DNA of 64,000 nucleotides from CAJBVG01 sp943371425 (GCA_943371425.1 CALRUR010000015.1:9866-73865); one strand, 5' to 3'; shown: positions 52,000-61,520, counted from the stretch's first letter. Made by a program: numbers and translations. Notes: generated by a model from the sequence alone, not told the origin.

Positions 52000-53481
52000 A
52001 TGAAAAACTTATTAGTATTGATATTTACCCTTTCAACATTGATTAGTAATGCTCAAATAGAGCGTTTTAGCATGCTGGAATTATATTCGTCAACCTTGCA
52101 AAATTCTGCAGAATATAAACCCGTATGTATTAATTTTGATCATAACTACACGGTTGCTAGTATGTTACCGAGTAAATATTCGGCATATTTTCCTGAGCAA
52201 AGGGGTGGAAATATGAAAGTAACAAATATTAATGAAAACAACAATGCTGTTTTATGGAATCTAGATTTTATTGGAACGGTTTTTCCGTATCAAATAGTTT
52301 ATGCTAATAATACACATTTTGTGGTGGGCATTTTTACAGATTCTATAAGTGTAAATGGAAATACACATTTAGCCTTAGATAGTAATAGAGTTTTTTCATT
52401 TGTTGCAGCAATAAATTCAAATGGACAATTGAAGTGGCTCAAAATTATGGAAGATACAGTTTGGAATAGCATGGCTACTTCTGTTTGTTTTTTACCATCA
52501 GGCAATTTATTAGTTACTGCATTATACCATGATGTTGAATCGGTGGTTTGGAAATTAGACCCCAACACTGGAGATATAATTTCTGCAAAAATTTTTCCAG
52601 GAGTAAGAACCTTTTCGGATATAAAATATAATAATGATAAAATTTATTTAACCGGGAGCACTGGCGATTTTTCGATGATTGATAGTTTTCAGGTTTTAAA
52701 TCCCTTAGGAAATGGCTATGTTAATTTTTTGTGTTTGGCTGATACTAATTTATCTGTAAGTAATTTATACTACGATCCATACATTACCTTTGATTTTTCT
52801 AGTCAGTTAACCCTACACAATAATGGAGTGATGTGGGCGCATTATGAATTAGATAGCAATATTGGGGTAGTACAGAATTTAAGCTATTTTACAGAAGCAG
52901 GTACCATGTATTATAAGCATAGTTTTTTTACAAATATGAATCTTTCTGAGTTTGATAACCGCTTAATTTATCCGAAAAACTTTGGAGGAGATTTTGTATT
53001 TATTAAGAAAATAGACAAAGATTATTACTTATTTGATTTAGGAAATATGTATAGAGATTCTATTCAAATTAGTAAGGATTCAAAATTTACAATTTATGAT
53101 TTATCAATAAAAAATTCTGAATTCGTATTGGTAGGAATGTTTGCGGCAGATACACTTAATTATTTAGGAATGGAGTTTCTAAATCCTAATACGGGTACTA
53201 ACCAAACTGTAGCTTTTATTAGTAAAATAGTAGAAACAAATAGCGGAATTGGAAACAATAACTCAAAAACTTTCTCTTTATTTCCAAATCCATCTGAACA
53301 TACCATTAATATTAAATTAGAAAATGTAGAAATGGTAGAAGTGATAGATTTCACTGGTAAAGTAAACAGTACCCACTATCTAACTAATACCATACCTATT
53401 GAAGAGTTAAGCAATGGGATGTATCTATTAAAAGTAAGTACTCAAGAGGGTGTTTATACTATGAAATTTATTAAAAAGTAG
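52000..53481 (+). CDS. T9SS-secreted protein of unknown function
   Basis: 493 aa. Signal peptide (MKNLLVLIFTLSTLISNAQ), a long middle part with repeated strands of the type seen in SBBP/beta-propeller proteins (FVAAINSNGQLKWLKIME, VWKLDPNTGDIISAKIF, YLTGSTGDF), then a T9SS sorting domain (FSLFPNPSEHTINIKLENVE ... GMYLLKVSTQEGVYTMKFI). Surface-bound or released; no enzyme motif seen. It overlaps the convergent M28 peptidase by 11 bases. Confidence 0.87.
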   Translation: MKNLLVLIFTLSTLISNAQIERFSMLELYSSTLQNSAEYKPVCINFDHNYTVASMLPSKYSAYFPEQRGGNMKVTNINENNNAVLWNLDFIGTVFPYQIVYANNTHFVVGIFTDSISVNGNTHLALDSNRVFSFVAAINSNGQLKWLKIMEDTVWNSMATSVCFLPSGNLLVTALYHDVESVVWKLDPNTGDIISAKIFPGVRTFSDIKYNNDKIYLTGSTGDFSMIDSFQVLNPLGNGYVNFLCLADTNLSVSNLYYDPYITFDFSSQLTLHNNGVMWAHYELDSNIGVVQNLSYFTEAGTMYYKHSFFTNMNLSEFDNRLIYPKNFGGDFVFIKKIDKDYYLFDLGNMYRDSIQISKDSKFTIYDLSIKNSEFVLVGMFAADTLNYLGMEFLNPNTGTNQTVAFISKIVETNSGIGNNNSKTFSLFPNPSEHTINIKLENVEMVEVIDFTGKVNSTHYLTNTIPIEELSNGMYLLKVSTQEGVYTMKFIKK

Positions 53482-54706
53482 CAGGTAAAATTATTTCTTT
53501 ACCATCTCTATTGATTTTTAATTGTACAGTTTGACCTTTCGAAAACATGCTTAAGCCTTTCATATAATCTTGAATGTTTTCTATGGCTAACGCATCCATC
53601 ATTATAATCACATCGCCTTGTTTTAATCCTGCTTTTTGAGCCGCTTTACCTTCGCTTACGCCGTCTAAACGCAAGCCTTTACCATCATAAGCATAATCAG
53701 GAATTACACCTAAAGTTACTTTGAAACTGGTAGAGCTTGACGATGCATTATTGGTTTTGGTAGGAGTAAAGCCTAATTTCTCAATTTTATCAGCATCGTT
53801 TACAATGTTTACAATAAAGTTTAACACATAAGCTTCGCCAATATTATTTATTTTATTGGCATCGTCTGTAGGTTTGTGGTAATCTGTATGAGTACCAGTA
53901 TAGAAGTGTAAGGCAGGTACGTTTTTTAAGTAAAATGAGGCATGGTCTGACGGGCCCATACCAGCGCTATCTGCTTTGTATTTTATAATATTATTTTGAT
54001 GATTGGCTAATACACTGCTCCAACTTGGGCTTGTGCCAACCCCAGAAATGATAATTTTTTTGGTCGAATCATTTAATCTACCAATCATGTCCATATTAAT
54101 CATAAATGAAACATCGTTTAAAACGATGCTTGGGTTATTTGTGAAAAATTTTGAACCCAGTAAACCTTCTTCTTCTGCCGAAAAACAAATGAATAAAAAG
54201 TTGTGATTTTCTTTTACATTATTAGTTGCAAAATATCGAGCTAATTCCATTACCCCCGCGGTACCAGAAGCATTATCGTCGGCTCCATTATGTATTTTAT
54301 TTTCTGGGTTTGCATCTAATGAGTTACCTCCTAAGCCTAGTCCTAAATGATCATAATGTGCACCAATTACAATGGTATATTTCGCTCCATTATCTAAATA
54401 ACCTACAACATTATGTGCGTATCCTTTAGAAACCATTTCATCGTCGGTTGCATGCGGGTTTTTACTTACTTTAAAGGGGAATGCTTGTAAGAAAGTTTCT
54501 TGGTCGCCTTTGGGGCTTAATCCCGATTTTTTAAAGCTTTTAATGATGTAATTTGCCGCTTTTAATTCTTGCTTTGTTCCTGGGAATCTTCCTTTTAATT
54601 TATCAGAACTTAAATAATTAATGTCTTTCTCAATACGTTTGTAATCTGTTTGGGCAATCGCAACATTTGTACTTAAGATTAATATCAGGATGTATAGCTT
54701 CTTCAT
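53471..54706 (-). CDS. M28-family metallopeptidase with PDZ domain
   Basis: 411 aa. Signal peptide, then the zinc-peptidase core: IGAHYDHLGLG (first ligand His-x-Asp), NGADDNASGTAGVMELAR, FSAEEEGLLGS (catalytic Glu pair), INMDMIGRL and HTDYHKPTDD (last His). A PDZ domain follows at residues about 320-405 (GLRLDGVSEGKAAQKAGLKQ and GDVIIMMDALAIENIQDY). It is probably an aminopeptidase in the periplasm or outside the cell. Confidence 0.92.
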   Translation of the reverse strand: MKKLYILILILSTNVAIAQTDYKRIEKDINYLSSDKLKGRFPGTKQELKAANYIIKSFKKSGLSPKGDQETFLQAFPFKVSKNPHATDDEMVSKGYAHNVVGYLDNGAKYTIVIGAHYDHLGLGLGGNSLDANPENKIHNGADDNASGTAGVMELARYFATNNVKENHNFLFICFSAEEEGLLGSKFFTNNPSIVLNDVSFMINMDMIGRLNDSTKKIIISGVGTSPSWSSVLANHQNNIIKYKADSAGMGPSDHASFYLKNVPALHFYTGTHTDYHKPTDDANKINNIGEAYVLNFIVNIVNDADKIEKLGFTPTKTNNASSSSTSFKVTLGVIPDYAYDGKGLRLDGVSEGKAAQKAGLKQGDVIIMMDALAIENIQDYMKGLSMFSKGQTVQLKINRDGKEIILPATF

Positions 54707-54716
54707 TTTTATTATT

Positions 54717-54812
54717 TAATGGGTTATTAAGTTATAAGGTTATTAAGTTATTCTGTCAAATTGCAATTATTGGCATTACTCGCTACCCGCTACTCACTAC
54801 TCTCTACTATTC
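54717..54812. repeat. Two stacked stutter repeats between the peptidase and TolB-like genes
   Basis: GGGTTATTAAGTTATAAGGT, then TATTAAGTTATTC (54721-54753), followed by ACTCGCTACCCGCTACTCAC and TACTCTCTACTATTCC (54778-54812). CTA at 54807-54809 is the TAG stop of the TolB-like gene. The two words are unrelated to each other. Confidence 0.65.
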
Positions 54813-55856
54813 CACCCAATCCGCAATAAACAAATTAGTATCTCTCGTACCGCCGTTATTTCTATTTGATGAAAATACTAATTTTTTTCCATCAGGAGAA
54901 AACATCGGGAATGCATTGAAAATACTAGCATTAGTTACTCTTTCCAGTCCTGTACCATCAACGTTTATTAGATACAATTGAAAATCGTATCCACGTTCTG
55001 AATGATGGTTAGATGAAAATATTATTTTTTTACCGTTTGGAGTAAAAAATGGAGCCCAGTTTGCTTTGCCTAATTTTGTAATTTGTTTTAAATCGCTACC
55101 ATCAATATTACAAGTATAAATTTCCATGTTGGTAGGAGCCACAAGTCCTTCTTTTAATAAATCTTTGTATTCTTTCACATCTGCTTCTGAGCTAGGACGT
55201 GAAGCACGGAATACAATTTTCTTGCCATCTGGAGAGAAAAAAGCACCACCATCATACCCTAATCCATTGGTAATTTGCTTTACATTACTGCCATCCACAT
55301 TCATAGTAAACAACTCTAAATCGCCGGTACGAGTAGAGGTAAATACTAAAGTTTTGCCATCAGGAGAAACAGTAGCTTCAGCATCATAACCTGGTTCGTT
55401 GGTAAGTTTTTTAGTAATAGTCCCTTTTAAATCGGCTATATAAATATCGTATTCTGGAGAAATTTGCCACAAGTATTTTCTATCTGCACGAGGTGCTGGC
55501 GGCGGAGGGCATTCATTCATTTCTGCATGTGTTGATGCATATAAAATATGTTTATTGTCTGCCAAATAATAAGAACATGTTGTGCGGCCCTTACCTGTAG
55601 AAATCATAGGTGGGGTGTAGGTAGAATCTTTAGAAGCTTTACTTATATCGAGCGAAAAAATTTGATCGCATTGTACGCCCCATTTTTTATTGTTTGATTG
55701 GAAACTTAGATGCTTATTATCGAAACTAAAATAAGCCTCGGCATTGTCGCCACCATGGGTTAATTGCGTTAAATTTTTTAAATGTTTTTCTTCTTGAGCG
55801 TATGAACTATAAAAGGTAGAAATGCTTAGTAAAAGGACTGCTGCGATTTTTCTCAT
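54807..55856 (-). CDS. TolB-like beta-propeller protein (PD40 repeats)
   Basis: 349 aa. Signal peptide, then WD40-like PD40 repeats of the type FSPDGKKIVFRASR, VSPDGKTLVFTSTRTGD, FTPNGKKIIFSSNHHSE and FSPDGKKLVFSSNRN, a six-bladed TolB-like propeller. Such proteins bind partners in the periplasm or act as peptidase-like fragments; no catalytic domain is seen. It ends GGTRDTNLFIADWVE and the TAG is read from a stutter repeat. Transcribed toward the peptidase gene, 100 bases away. Confidence 0.9.
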   Translation of the reverse strand: MRKIAAVLLLSISTFYSSYAQEEKHLKNLTQLTHGGDNAEAYFSFDNKHLSFQSNNKKWGVQCDQIFSLDISKASKDSTYTPPMISTGKGRTTCSYYLADNKHILYASTHAEMNECPPPPAPRADRKYLWQISPEYDIYIADLKGTITKKLTNEPGYDAEATVSPDGKTLVFTSTRTGDLELFTMNVDGSNVKQITNGLGYDGGAFFSPDGKKIVFRASRPSSEADVKEYKDLLKEGLVAPTNMEIYTCNIDGSDLKQITKLGKANWAPFFTPNGKKIIFSSNHHSERGYDFQLYLINVDGTGLERVTNASIFNAFPMFSPDGKKLVFSSNRNNGGTRDTNLFIADWVE

Positions 55857-55927
55857 TTTAATATTTTTTTGATAAAATTATTGATTTTATTAGGAATGAT
55901 TGGCCTATAATGTCATGCTATTGTAAA

Positions 55928-56548
55928 TTAAACTAACAAGCTTGGCAATATAGTTCTAAGGTCTTCTGAACGAAGCATTAAATGGGTATGTAAGCCAAGT
56001 TGTTTAGCGGTTTCTAAATGCTGTGGACTATCGTCTATAAAAAGAGTTTCTTCTGGATTTAATTGATGTTTATTTAAAACAAACTCAAAAATATCTTTGT
56101 TAGGTTTTCTCATTCCCATTAAGTGCGAGTAATAATCGTGTTCAAAATAAGCGCTCATGTTAGGAACATGGAAGGTCTTTTCTAAATAGTTATTAATCCA
56201 ATTGTAATGTATTTCGTTATTGTTACTAAGCAGAAATGTTCTGTATTTATTTTTCATTTCTGATAAAAACTCCAAGTAACCTGGGCGGATGCCAAGTAAA
56301 AGGGTATTCCAAGCATCATCAATTAACTCATCACTAAAATCTCTCTCGGTAATTTCTCGAACTGAGTTACGGAATTCTGCCGGACTAATTTTACCCATTT
56401 CGAACTGATCGAATAAGGGGTTTTGTTGTAGATGACCAAAAAAAGAGCTTTCTTTTTGAAGGCCTAAATTCTTAAAGGCATTAATGGTTAATTGATGGTC
56501 GATGTCGAAAATAACATTGCCATAATCGAAGATGATGTTCTTTATCAT
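55928..56548 (-). CDS. HAD-family hydrolase
   Basis: 206 aa from the ATG at 56548; an in-frame extension to 56623 would run into the tRNA gene and is rejected. HAD motifs: nucleophile Asp8 in IIFDYGNVIFDID, motif II TFLLSNNNEIHYNW, motif III lysine in MRKPNKDIFEF, and motif IV LFIDDSPQHLETAKQLGL. A small phosphatase of the YihX/epoxide-hydrolase-like subgroup; substrate unknown. It lies just after the tRNA gene and its terminator. Confidence 0.9.
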   Translation of the reverse strand: MIKNIIFDYGNVIFDIDHQLTINAFKNLGLQKESSFFGHLQQNPLFDQFEMGKISPAEFRNSVREITERDFSDELIDDAWNTLLLGIRPGYLEFLSEMKNKYRTFLLSNNNEIHYNWINNYLEKTFHVPNMSAYFEHDYYSHLMGMRKPNKDIFEFVLNKHQLNPEETLFIDDSPQHLETAKQLGLHTHLMLRSEDLRTILPSLLV

Positions 56549-56561
56549 GCTATAAAAATAA

Positions 56562-56590
56562 AAATTCCCCGCTTTAAGGGCGGGGAATTT
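56562..56590 (-). terminator. Terminator of the tRNA
   Basis: AAATTCCCCGC (56562-56572) pairs with GCGGGGAATTT (56580-56590), followed by TTATTTTTAT on the minus strand. It starts at the tRNA CCA end. Confidence 0.88.
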
Positions 56591-56666
56591 GGTGGGCCCA
56601 GAAGGACTCGAACCTTCGACCAAAAGATTATGAGTCTCCTACTCTAACCAGCTGAGCTATGGGCCC
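56590..56666 (-). tRNA. tRNA with CAU anticodon (Met, or Ile2)
   Basis: 77 nt, with CCA encoded. Acceptor GGGCCCA pairs with TGGGCCC; the D-arm is GCTCAGCTGGTTAGAGT; the anticodon arm is GGAGA-CTCATAA-TCTTT with anticodon CAU; the T-arm has GGTTCGAGTCC. It lacks the unpaired first base of initiator tRNA, so it is an elongator. CAU could also be tRNA-Ile2 that is modified to lysidine; the sequence does not settle this. Confidence 0.92.
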
Positions 56667-56850
56667 CTTAAATCGGCTGCAATTATATGCAAAATTCGCT
56701 TTAATATCAAAATTATTAAAAAAATGCTTTTATTGGCACAATTTTAGCTTACAAGTTACACATATATAGGCGTTTAATAGAATTCATATATTATTATCGG
56801 AATATAATATTTACATTCGCGTCAAAATAAACTAACATTATTAAATTATT

Positions 56851-57420
56851 ATGAAAATCAACTTTATTAGAACCTTAATGGTATCTACACTAGTAGCAGG
56901 TGCTACCATTTTTACTTCTTGCGACGAGGATGCAGGTATTACTGTAAATATCCCTCAAACTCAAGAGGTCATTTACCAAATACCTCCAGTATCTACCAAT
57001 ACAATTTCAAAAGTTGATACTCTTGAATCTAAGTTAGACAGTTTATTAACAGCAAATAGCGCAACTCAGGAAGATATTACCGAAATAACATTAACGGCTC
57101 TCACCTTGTCATTTACAGATAAAAATGGTCTTATTAACCCAAGCCAAAACTTTAACAACGTTAAAAGTGTAGGCATTAATATTGCGGAAATTGGTGGTAC
57201 TTTTTCAGCAATACAAGGTATTGACAGTGCAACTATGTCAGCAGGGTACAGAAACATAAATCCTATTGTATTCCCATCACAAACTGTAAATCCAAATATA
57301 TTACCATTTGTTTCTCAAGATTTCTTCAGAGTACAATTAGATGGTAAATTATTCGCACCAACTACAGATACACTTTACATTAAATCTATAATGACTTTCC
57401 AAATTGGAGTTACATTGTAA
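56851..57420 (+). CDS. Unknown small lipoprotein
   Basis: 189 aa. The lipobox ATIFTSC (Cys24) is followed by DEDAGI. The middle has a helical part (KVDTLESKLDSLLTANSATQ) and the end is beta-rich (IAEIGGTFSAIQGID, FRVQLDGKLFAPTTDTLYIK). No family recognised. It ends in a strong terminator. Confidence 0.75.
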   Translation: MKINFIRTLMVSTLVAGATIFTSCDEDAGITVNIPQTQEVIYQIPPVSTNTISKVDTLESKLDSLLTANSATQEDITEITLTALTLSFTDKNGLINPSQNFNNVKSVGINIAEIGGTFSAIQGIDSATMSAGYRNINPIVFPSQTVNPNILPFVSQDFFRVQLDGKLFAPTTDTLYIKSIMTFQIGVTL

Positions 57421-57437
57421 TAAATAAAGAACACACG

Positions 57438-57475
57438 AAAATCCTCCTCGAGCAATTGAGGGGGATTTTTTTTTT
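57438..57475 (+). terminator. Terminator after the lipoprotein gene
   Basis: AAAATCCTCCTC (57438-57449) pairs with GAGGGGGATTTT (57458-57469, one G-T pair), followed by ten T bases. Confidence 0.88.
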
Positions 57476-57564
57476 GCTAGGAGCAGAGAGTATAGAGCAA
57501 GGAGCCTAGGGCAAGGAGTATGTGCCACATAATTCATAGTTCATAATTCATAATTCACAATTCA
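57476..57564. repeat. Two stacked stutter repeats before the PurF-like gene
   Basis: GAGCAGAGAGTATAGAGCAA, then GGAGCCTAGGGCAAGGAGTA (57481-57520), then ATAATTCATAGTTCATAATT, CATAATTCACAATTCA (57529-57564). They fill the gap between the terminator and the -7 box. Confidence 0.6.
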
Positions 57565-57569
57565 TTTCG

Positions 57570-57577
57570 TATATTTG
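57570..57577 (+). promoter_or_regulatory. -7 promoter box of the PurF-like gene
   Basis: TATATTTG fits TAnnTTTG. The ATG at 57596 is 18 bases on, so the leader is about 10-12 bases. Confidence 0.55.
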
Positions 57578-57595
57578 TGCCTTAGTGACACATCC

Positions 57596-59497
57596 ATGAG
57601 TGATTCAATTAAGCACGAATGCGGCATCGCATTAATCCGACTTAAAAAACCTTTACAATTTTATCAGGAAAAATACGGCACAGCTCTTTATGGGCTCAAT
57701 AAGTTGTATTTGCTAATGTCTAAACAACAAAACCGTGGCCAAGATGGTGCCGGCGTAGCAACTATAAAACTCGATATTGCCCCAGGTGAGCGATACATTT
57801 CCCGGCACAGATCCACCAGTAAAAATGCAGTTCCCGAAATATTTGAACATATACACAACCGATTAATTGAAGTAGAGGCCAATGATCCAATTAATTTTTT
57901 GGATGCAGAATGGTTAAAACACAATGCTCCCTACACAGGGGAGTTGCTACTCGGACATTTACGTTATGGAACTTTTGGTGGTAATAATATAGAACAGTGC
58001 CACCCCTTCCTTCGTCAGAATAACTGGATTACCCGTAACTTAATAGTTGCTGGTAATTTTAACATGACGAATGTAAACGAGTTGCTTGAGCAATTGTATG
58101 AACTTGGCCAGCACCCTAAAGAAAAAGCCGATACAGTTACTGTACTAGAAAAAATAGGTCATTTTTTGGATGATGAGAATCAAAAGTTATTCGACTATTA
58201 TCGTTCATTAGGACATGGAAATGTTGAAATAACTAAACTAATTGCAGAAAACTTAGATGTGGCAAATGTATTAACCCGTTCGGCCAAAAACTGGGACGGT
58301 GGTTATACCATTTGTGGGATGATAGGGCATGGAGATGCTTTTGTAATGCGCGACCCAGCAGGTATTCGCCCTGCATTCTTTTACCAAGACGATGAAATTG
58401 TAGTGGTAACCTCAGAAAGGCCAGCTATACAAACTGCTTTTAACATTCCTATTGACGAAATAAAGGAAGTACAACCTGGCCATGCTTTAATTATAAAAAA
58501 GAATGGTACGGTGAGTGAGCAACAGTTTAGAGAACCAGTAGAGAAGAAGGCCTGTTCATTTGAACGAATTTATTTCTCAAGAGGAAACGATGCCTCTATT
58601 TACAGAGAACGTAAGCAATTAGGAAGATTATTGGTAGATAAGATTTTGAAGTCGGTTGATTATGATTTTGAGAATACTGTTTTTTCTTACATTCCTAATA
58701 CCGCAGAAGTTGCATTTTATGGAATGGTAGAAGGTGTACACAAATACATTAAAGATTACCAGAAAGAAAAAATTCTGAATCATCAGCACGAATTACAAAA
58801 TGATAAATTAGAGAAGTTGTTGAACATGGCTCCTCGAGTTGAAAAAATAACTTTGAAGGATGTTAAACTAAGAACCTTCATTACACAAGATGCTGATAGG
58901 AAAGACATGGTAGCTCATGTTTATGATACAACATACGGTGTTGTAAATAGTGGAATTGATAATTTGGTAGTATTAGATGATTCGATTGTACGTGGAACTA
59001 CTTTAAAACAAAGCATATTAAGAATTCTTGACCGTTTAGGTCCCAAAAAAATAATCATTGTTTCATCTGCACCTCAAATTCGTTACCCAGATTGTTATGG
59101 GATCGACATGAGTAGGATGGGAGAGTTCGTAGCCTTTTCTGCTGCTATAGAATTGTTAAAAGATCAAGGCAAAGAAGATTTAATTCAAGATGTTTATGAG
59201 CGTTGTAAAAAACAACAGTTCTTACCCATAGAAGAAATTGAGAATTTTGTAAAAGATATTTACAGGCCATTTACCGCTGAAGAAATTTCTAAAAAAATTG
59301 CCGAAATAGTAAGACCCGATGATATTAATGCAGAAGTAGAAGTGATCTATCAAAGTTTAGAAGATTTACATTATGCCTGCCCCGATAATTTAGGTGATTG
59401 GTATTTTTCAGGCGATTTCCCAACACCAGGAGGAATGCGAGTAGTTAACAACGCGTTTATTAATTACGTAGAAGGAAATAATAAACGCGCGTATTAA
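57596..59497 (+). CDS. Amidophosphoribosyltransferase-like protein, long form
   Basis: 633 aa from the ATG at 57596 (the frame opens at TTG 57575). An N-terminal glutamine amidotransferase with Cys9 in KHECGIALI as the likely nucleophile after removal of an 8-residue propeptide, plus NRGQDGAG and LGHLRYGT. The C-terminal phosphoribosyltransferase has the PRPP motif LVVLDDSIVRGTT (about 456-468) and the APQIRYPDCYGIDMSRMGE block. Ordinary PurF is 470-510 aa; this one has extra segments, such as residues 90-180 and an extended C-terminus, and may be a second paralogue rather than the main purine enzyme. Confidence 0.88.
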   Translation: MSDSIKHECGIALIRLKKPLQFYQEKYGTALYGLNKLYLLMSKQQNRGQDGAGVATIKLDIAPGERYISRHRSTSKNAVPEIFEHIHNRLIEVEANDPINFLDAEWLKHNAPYTGELLLGHLRYGTFGGNNIEQCHPFLRQNNWITRNLIVAGNFNMTNVNELLEQLYELGQHPKEKADTVTVLEKIGHFLDDENQKLFDYYRSLGHGNVEITKLIAENLDVANVLTRSAKNWDGGYTICGMIGHGDAFVMRDPAGIRPAFFYQDDEIVVVTSERPAIQTAFNIPIDEIKEVQPGHALIIKKNGTVSEQQFREPVEKKACSFERIYFSRGNDASIYRERKQLGRLLVDKILKSVDYDFENTVFSYIPNTAEVAFYGMVEGVHKYIKDYQKEKILNHQHELQNDKLEKLLNMAPRVEKITLKDVKLRTFITQDADRKDMVAHVYDTTYGVVNSGIDNLVVLDDSIVRGTTLKQSILRILDRLGPKKIIIVSSAPQIRYPDCYGIDMSRMGEFVAFSAAIELLKDQGKEDLIQDVYERCKKQQFLPIEEIENFVKDIYRPFTAEEISKKIAEIVRPDDINAEVEVIYQSLEDLHYACPDNLGDWYFSGDFPTPGGMRVVNNAFINYVEGNNKRAY

Positions 59498-59498
59498 T

Positions 59499-61502
59499 TT
59501 AAATTGTTTTAATTAATATTCTTGATTGGCTAGTTTTAAGCAACGATTCATTTGCTTTATGTAGTTCTGTGTATTCTGCAGGACTTAGTTTTATTTTTAA
59601 TAAATCAAGCTTTGATTCAATCATTAAAACATTTTCATTAAGCTTTCTAACCTCAATAGTATAATTTGCAATTGGGCTATTAGTAATGCAGAACTTGTTA
59701 AATTCTGCATTTACTAAATCTATATTTTTATCAAAAGTGATGTAAATCTTGTTTACATCACTATAGGCAAATGGGCAGTAATAATTCAACAACCTTTTTT
59801 GATCGTCAGTGTTAAGAGTATAATGATTAATTAATTTATCAATTAATATTGAGTAATTATTATTGTCGATTTTTTGTACGATGTCACTTACATCACCTTT
59901 GAATTTAAAAGAGTAATTATAAGGGTAAATTTTTTCTAAAGACTCCGTGAAAATGGTATCTATGTTATGTGCAGAATTTAGCTCTAATAATTCTTTTAGT
60001 TGACCAACAGAGTCTTTTGAATTACCAAGATTGATAATACTATTTCTCAAATTTGTACTAACGTCGCCAACCAAAGTGTGTTGGGTTACATACTCATTTT
60101 TAATTTTTTCATCTTTTAAATTTATCTTCAGATTTGTTTTTTTACTCCATATATTAGTGTTCGTTTCGTTAAAAGGTATATTCATGGTGGTTACATTCAA
60201 TCGATCGGATTTAATTCCACCTAAATCTGTTATTAATATTGCTTGTGTGCCGGCTATACTGTTAGGTAATTCATCTATATAATATTTTGTAATTGAATTT
60301 GGAGGATATAAATAATGAAGATCTTTGTTCTCGTTCATAATCACATAAAAAATTTCGGAAACAGTTTTAGGTCTTGCAAAATTTATGTCAATGTTACCTT
60401 CGTATCTATTCCTGCTGAACGCAACAAAATACCTGATATTATTTAGTTTCAAATAAGAGTCAATAAATTTAAGTACCATGCGTGTATCCATTGTTTTGTT
60501 TAATATATAATACATCGCAGGTCGTGAAGGACTTTTAGGATCAAATTCAGTAATCTTTAAACTGTCGTTTAATATTGTACTTAAATAATATATCTTTTGA
60601 TCAACACTTAAATTAGGGTTTTGCTCATTATGTTTATTAATATATCCTTCTAAGCTTTTCCCCCAATAAGAATGTTCAAATACATCATTTTTAATTATTG
60701 CTGAATAATACTTATACATTATACTCCAGTTTCTGTTTACCATTTCAAAAAACTCTTTTGAACCTGCACTTCTAATAGGGAAATATGAAACAGAATATCT
60801 AATGAATGGTAATGACTCTTGTAAAATACCATATTCATTGTCACTCGTACCCTCTATATTATTTAATACCCATTGATAAATACTTTCAGTTTCTTTTTTT
60901 TCATAATATGGCTTTGGCATATTATTATATGTTCTAAAGTCGATATCATATACATTATCCACTACTTGTTTAAAGGTTGATACCATCGTTGGTACTTCTG
61001 TGTGTAGAAATATATCTTGATCTTCCATTATTCCATCATATTGGAAAATATATATAAACTCAATTTCATCTCCAACTTCTACACCGGGTATACTTAATCT
61101 CTGAATTCTCAAGGAACTGTTTTTATTTTTTTTAAGTTCAATGCTTTTTATATCTGAGGTATTAAAATTTACTATATTCCCATTGCTTTTAATAGTTCTA
61201 GCATCTAATGTGTTTAAAGTTGTATAGTCGGGTCTATAAACAGAATAAGAAGCGTATTTGTCGAGCCCTCTTTTCGTTATTATTTTTATTCTTATTTTGT
61301 TTACGAAATAACTCAATCCACCTTTTCTATATCGAATTTCCTGTAATTTGTAAACACAAACTGCATCACTTTCTAATAAACTGTCTGGTATTGATGTTGT
61401 TGGTGCAGTAGCTTCCCAAGCATATTCAGTGCTTTTCTTTTGAGCATTTACCACACCGATGCATAACATCACTAACAATAGTGAAGTAATTTTCTTAATC
61501 AT
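59499..61502 (-). CDS. DUF3857-like exported protein, copy A
   Basis: 667 aa. Signal peptide (MIKKITSLLLVMLCIGVVNA, then Q), then a DUF3857-like region: AVCVYKLQEIRYRKG, TLDARTIKSNGNIVNF, SIPGVEVGDEIEFIYIF. A transglutaminase-like middle follows, without a clear Cys-His-Asp triad, and a C-terminal region ends LLKTSQSRILIKTI. It is a paralogue of the next gene, 18 bases away, and of a third partial gene. Probably periplasmic or surface; function unknown. Confidence 0.83.
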   Translation of the reverse strand: MIKKITSLLLVMLCIGVVNAQKKSTEYAWEATAPTTSIPDSLLESDAVCVYKLQEIRYRKGGLSYFVNKIRIKIITKRGLDKYASYSVYRPDYTTLNTLDARTIKSNGNIVNFNTSDIKSIELKKNKNSSLRIQRLSIPGVEVGDEIEFIYIFQYDGIMEDQDIFLHTEVPTMVSTFKQVVDNVYDIDFRTYNNMPKPYYEKKETESIYQWVLNNIEGTSDNEYGILQESLPFIRYSVSYFPIRSAGSKEFFEMVNRNWSIMYKYYSAIIKNDVFEHSYWGKSLEGYINKHNEQNPNLSVDQKIYYLSTILNDSLKITEFDPKSPSRPAMYYILNKTMDTRMVLKFIDSYLKLNNIRYFVAFSRNRYEGNIDINFARPKTVSEIFYVIMNENKDLHYLYPPNSITKYYIDELPNSIAGTQAILITDLGGIKSDRLNVTTMNIPFNETNTNIWSKKTNLKINLKDEKIKNEYVTQHTLVGDVSTNLRNSIINLGNSKDSVGQLKELLELNSAHNIDTIFTESLEKIYPYNYSFKFKGDVSDIVQKIDNNNYSILIDKLINHYTLNTDDQKRLLNYYCPFAYSDVNKIYITFDKNIDLVNAEFNKFCITNSPIANYTIEVRKLNENVLMIESKLDLLKIKLSPAEYTELHKANESLLKTSQSRILIKTI

Positions 61503-61520
61503 TGCTATGTCTATTAGTAC

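Noticed and set aside
56549..56623. N-terminal extension of the HAD protein
   Set aside because: It would translate the tRNA terminator and part of the tRNA, and the HAD motif needs to be near the N-terminus.
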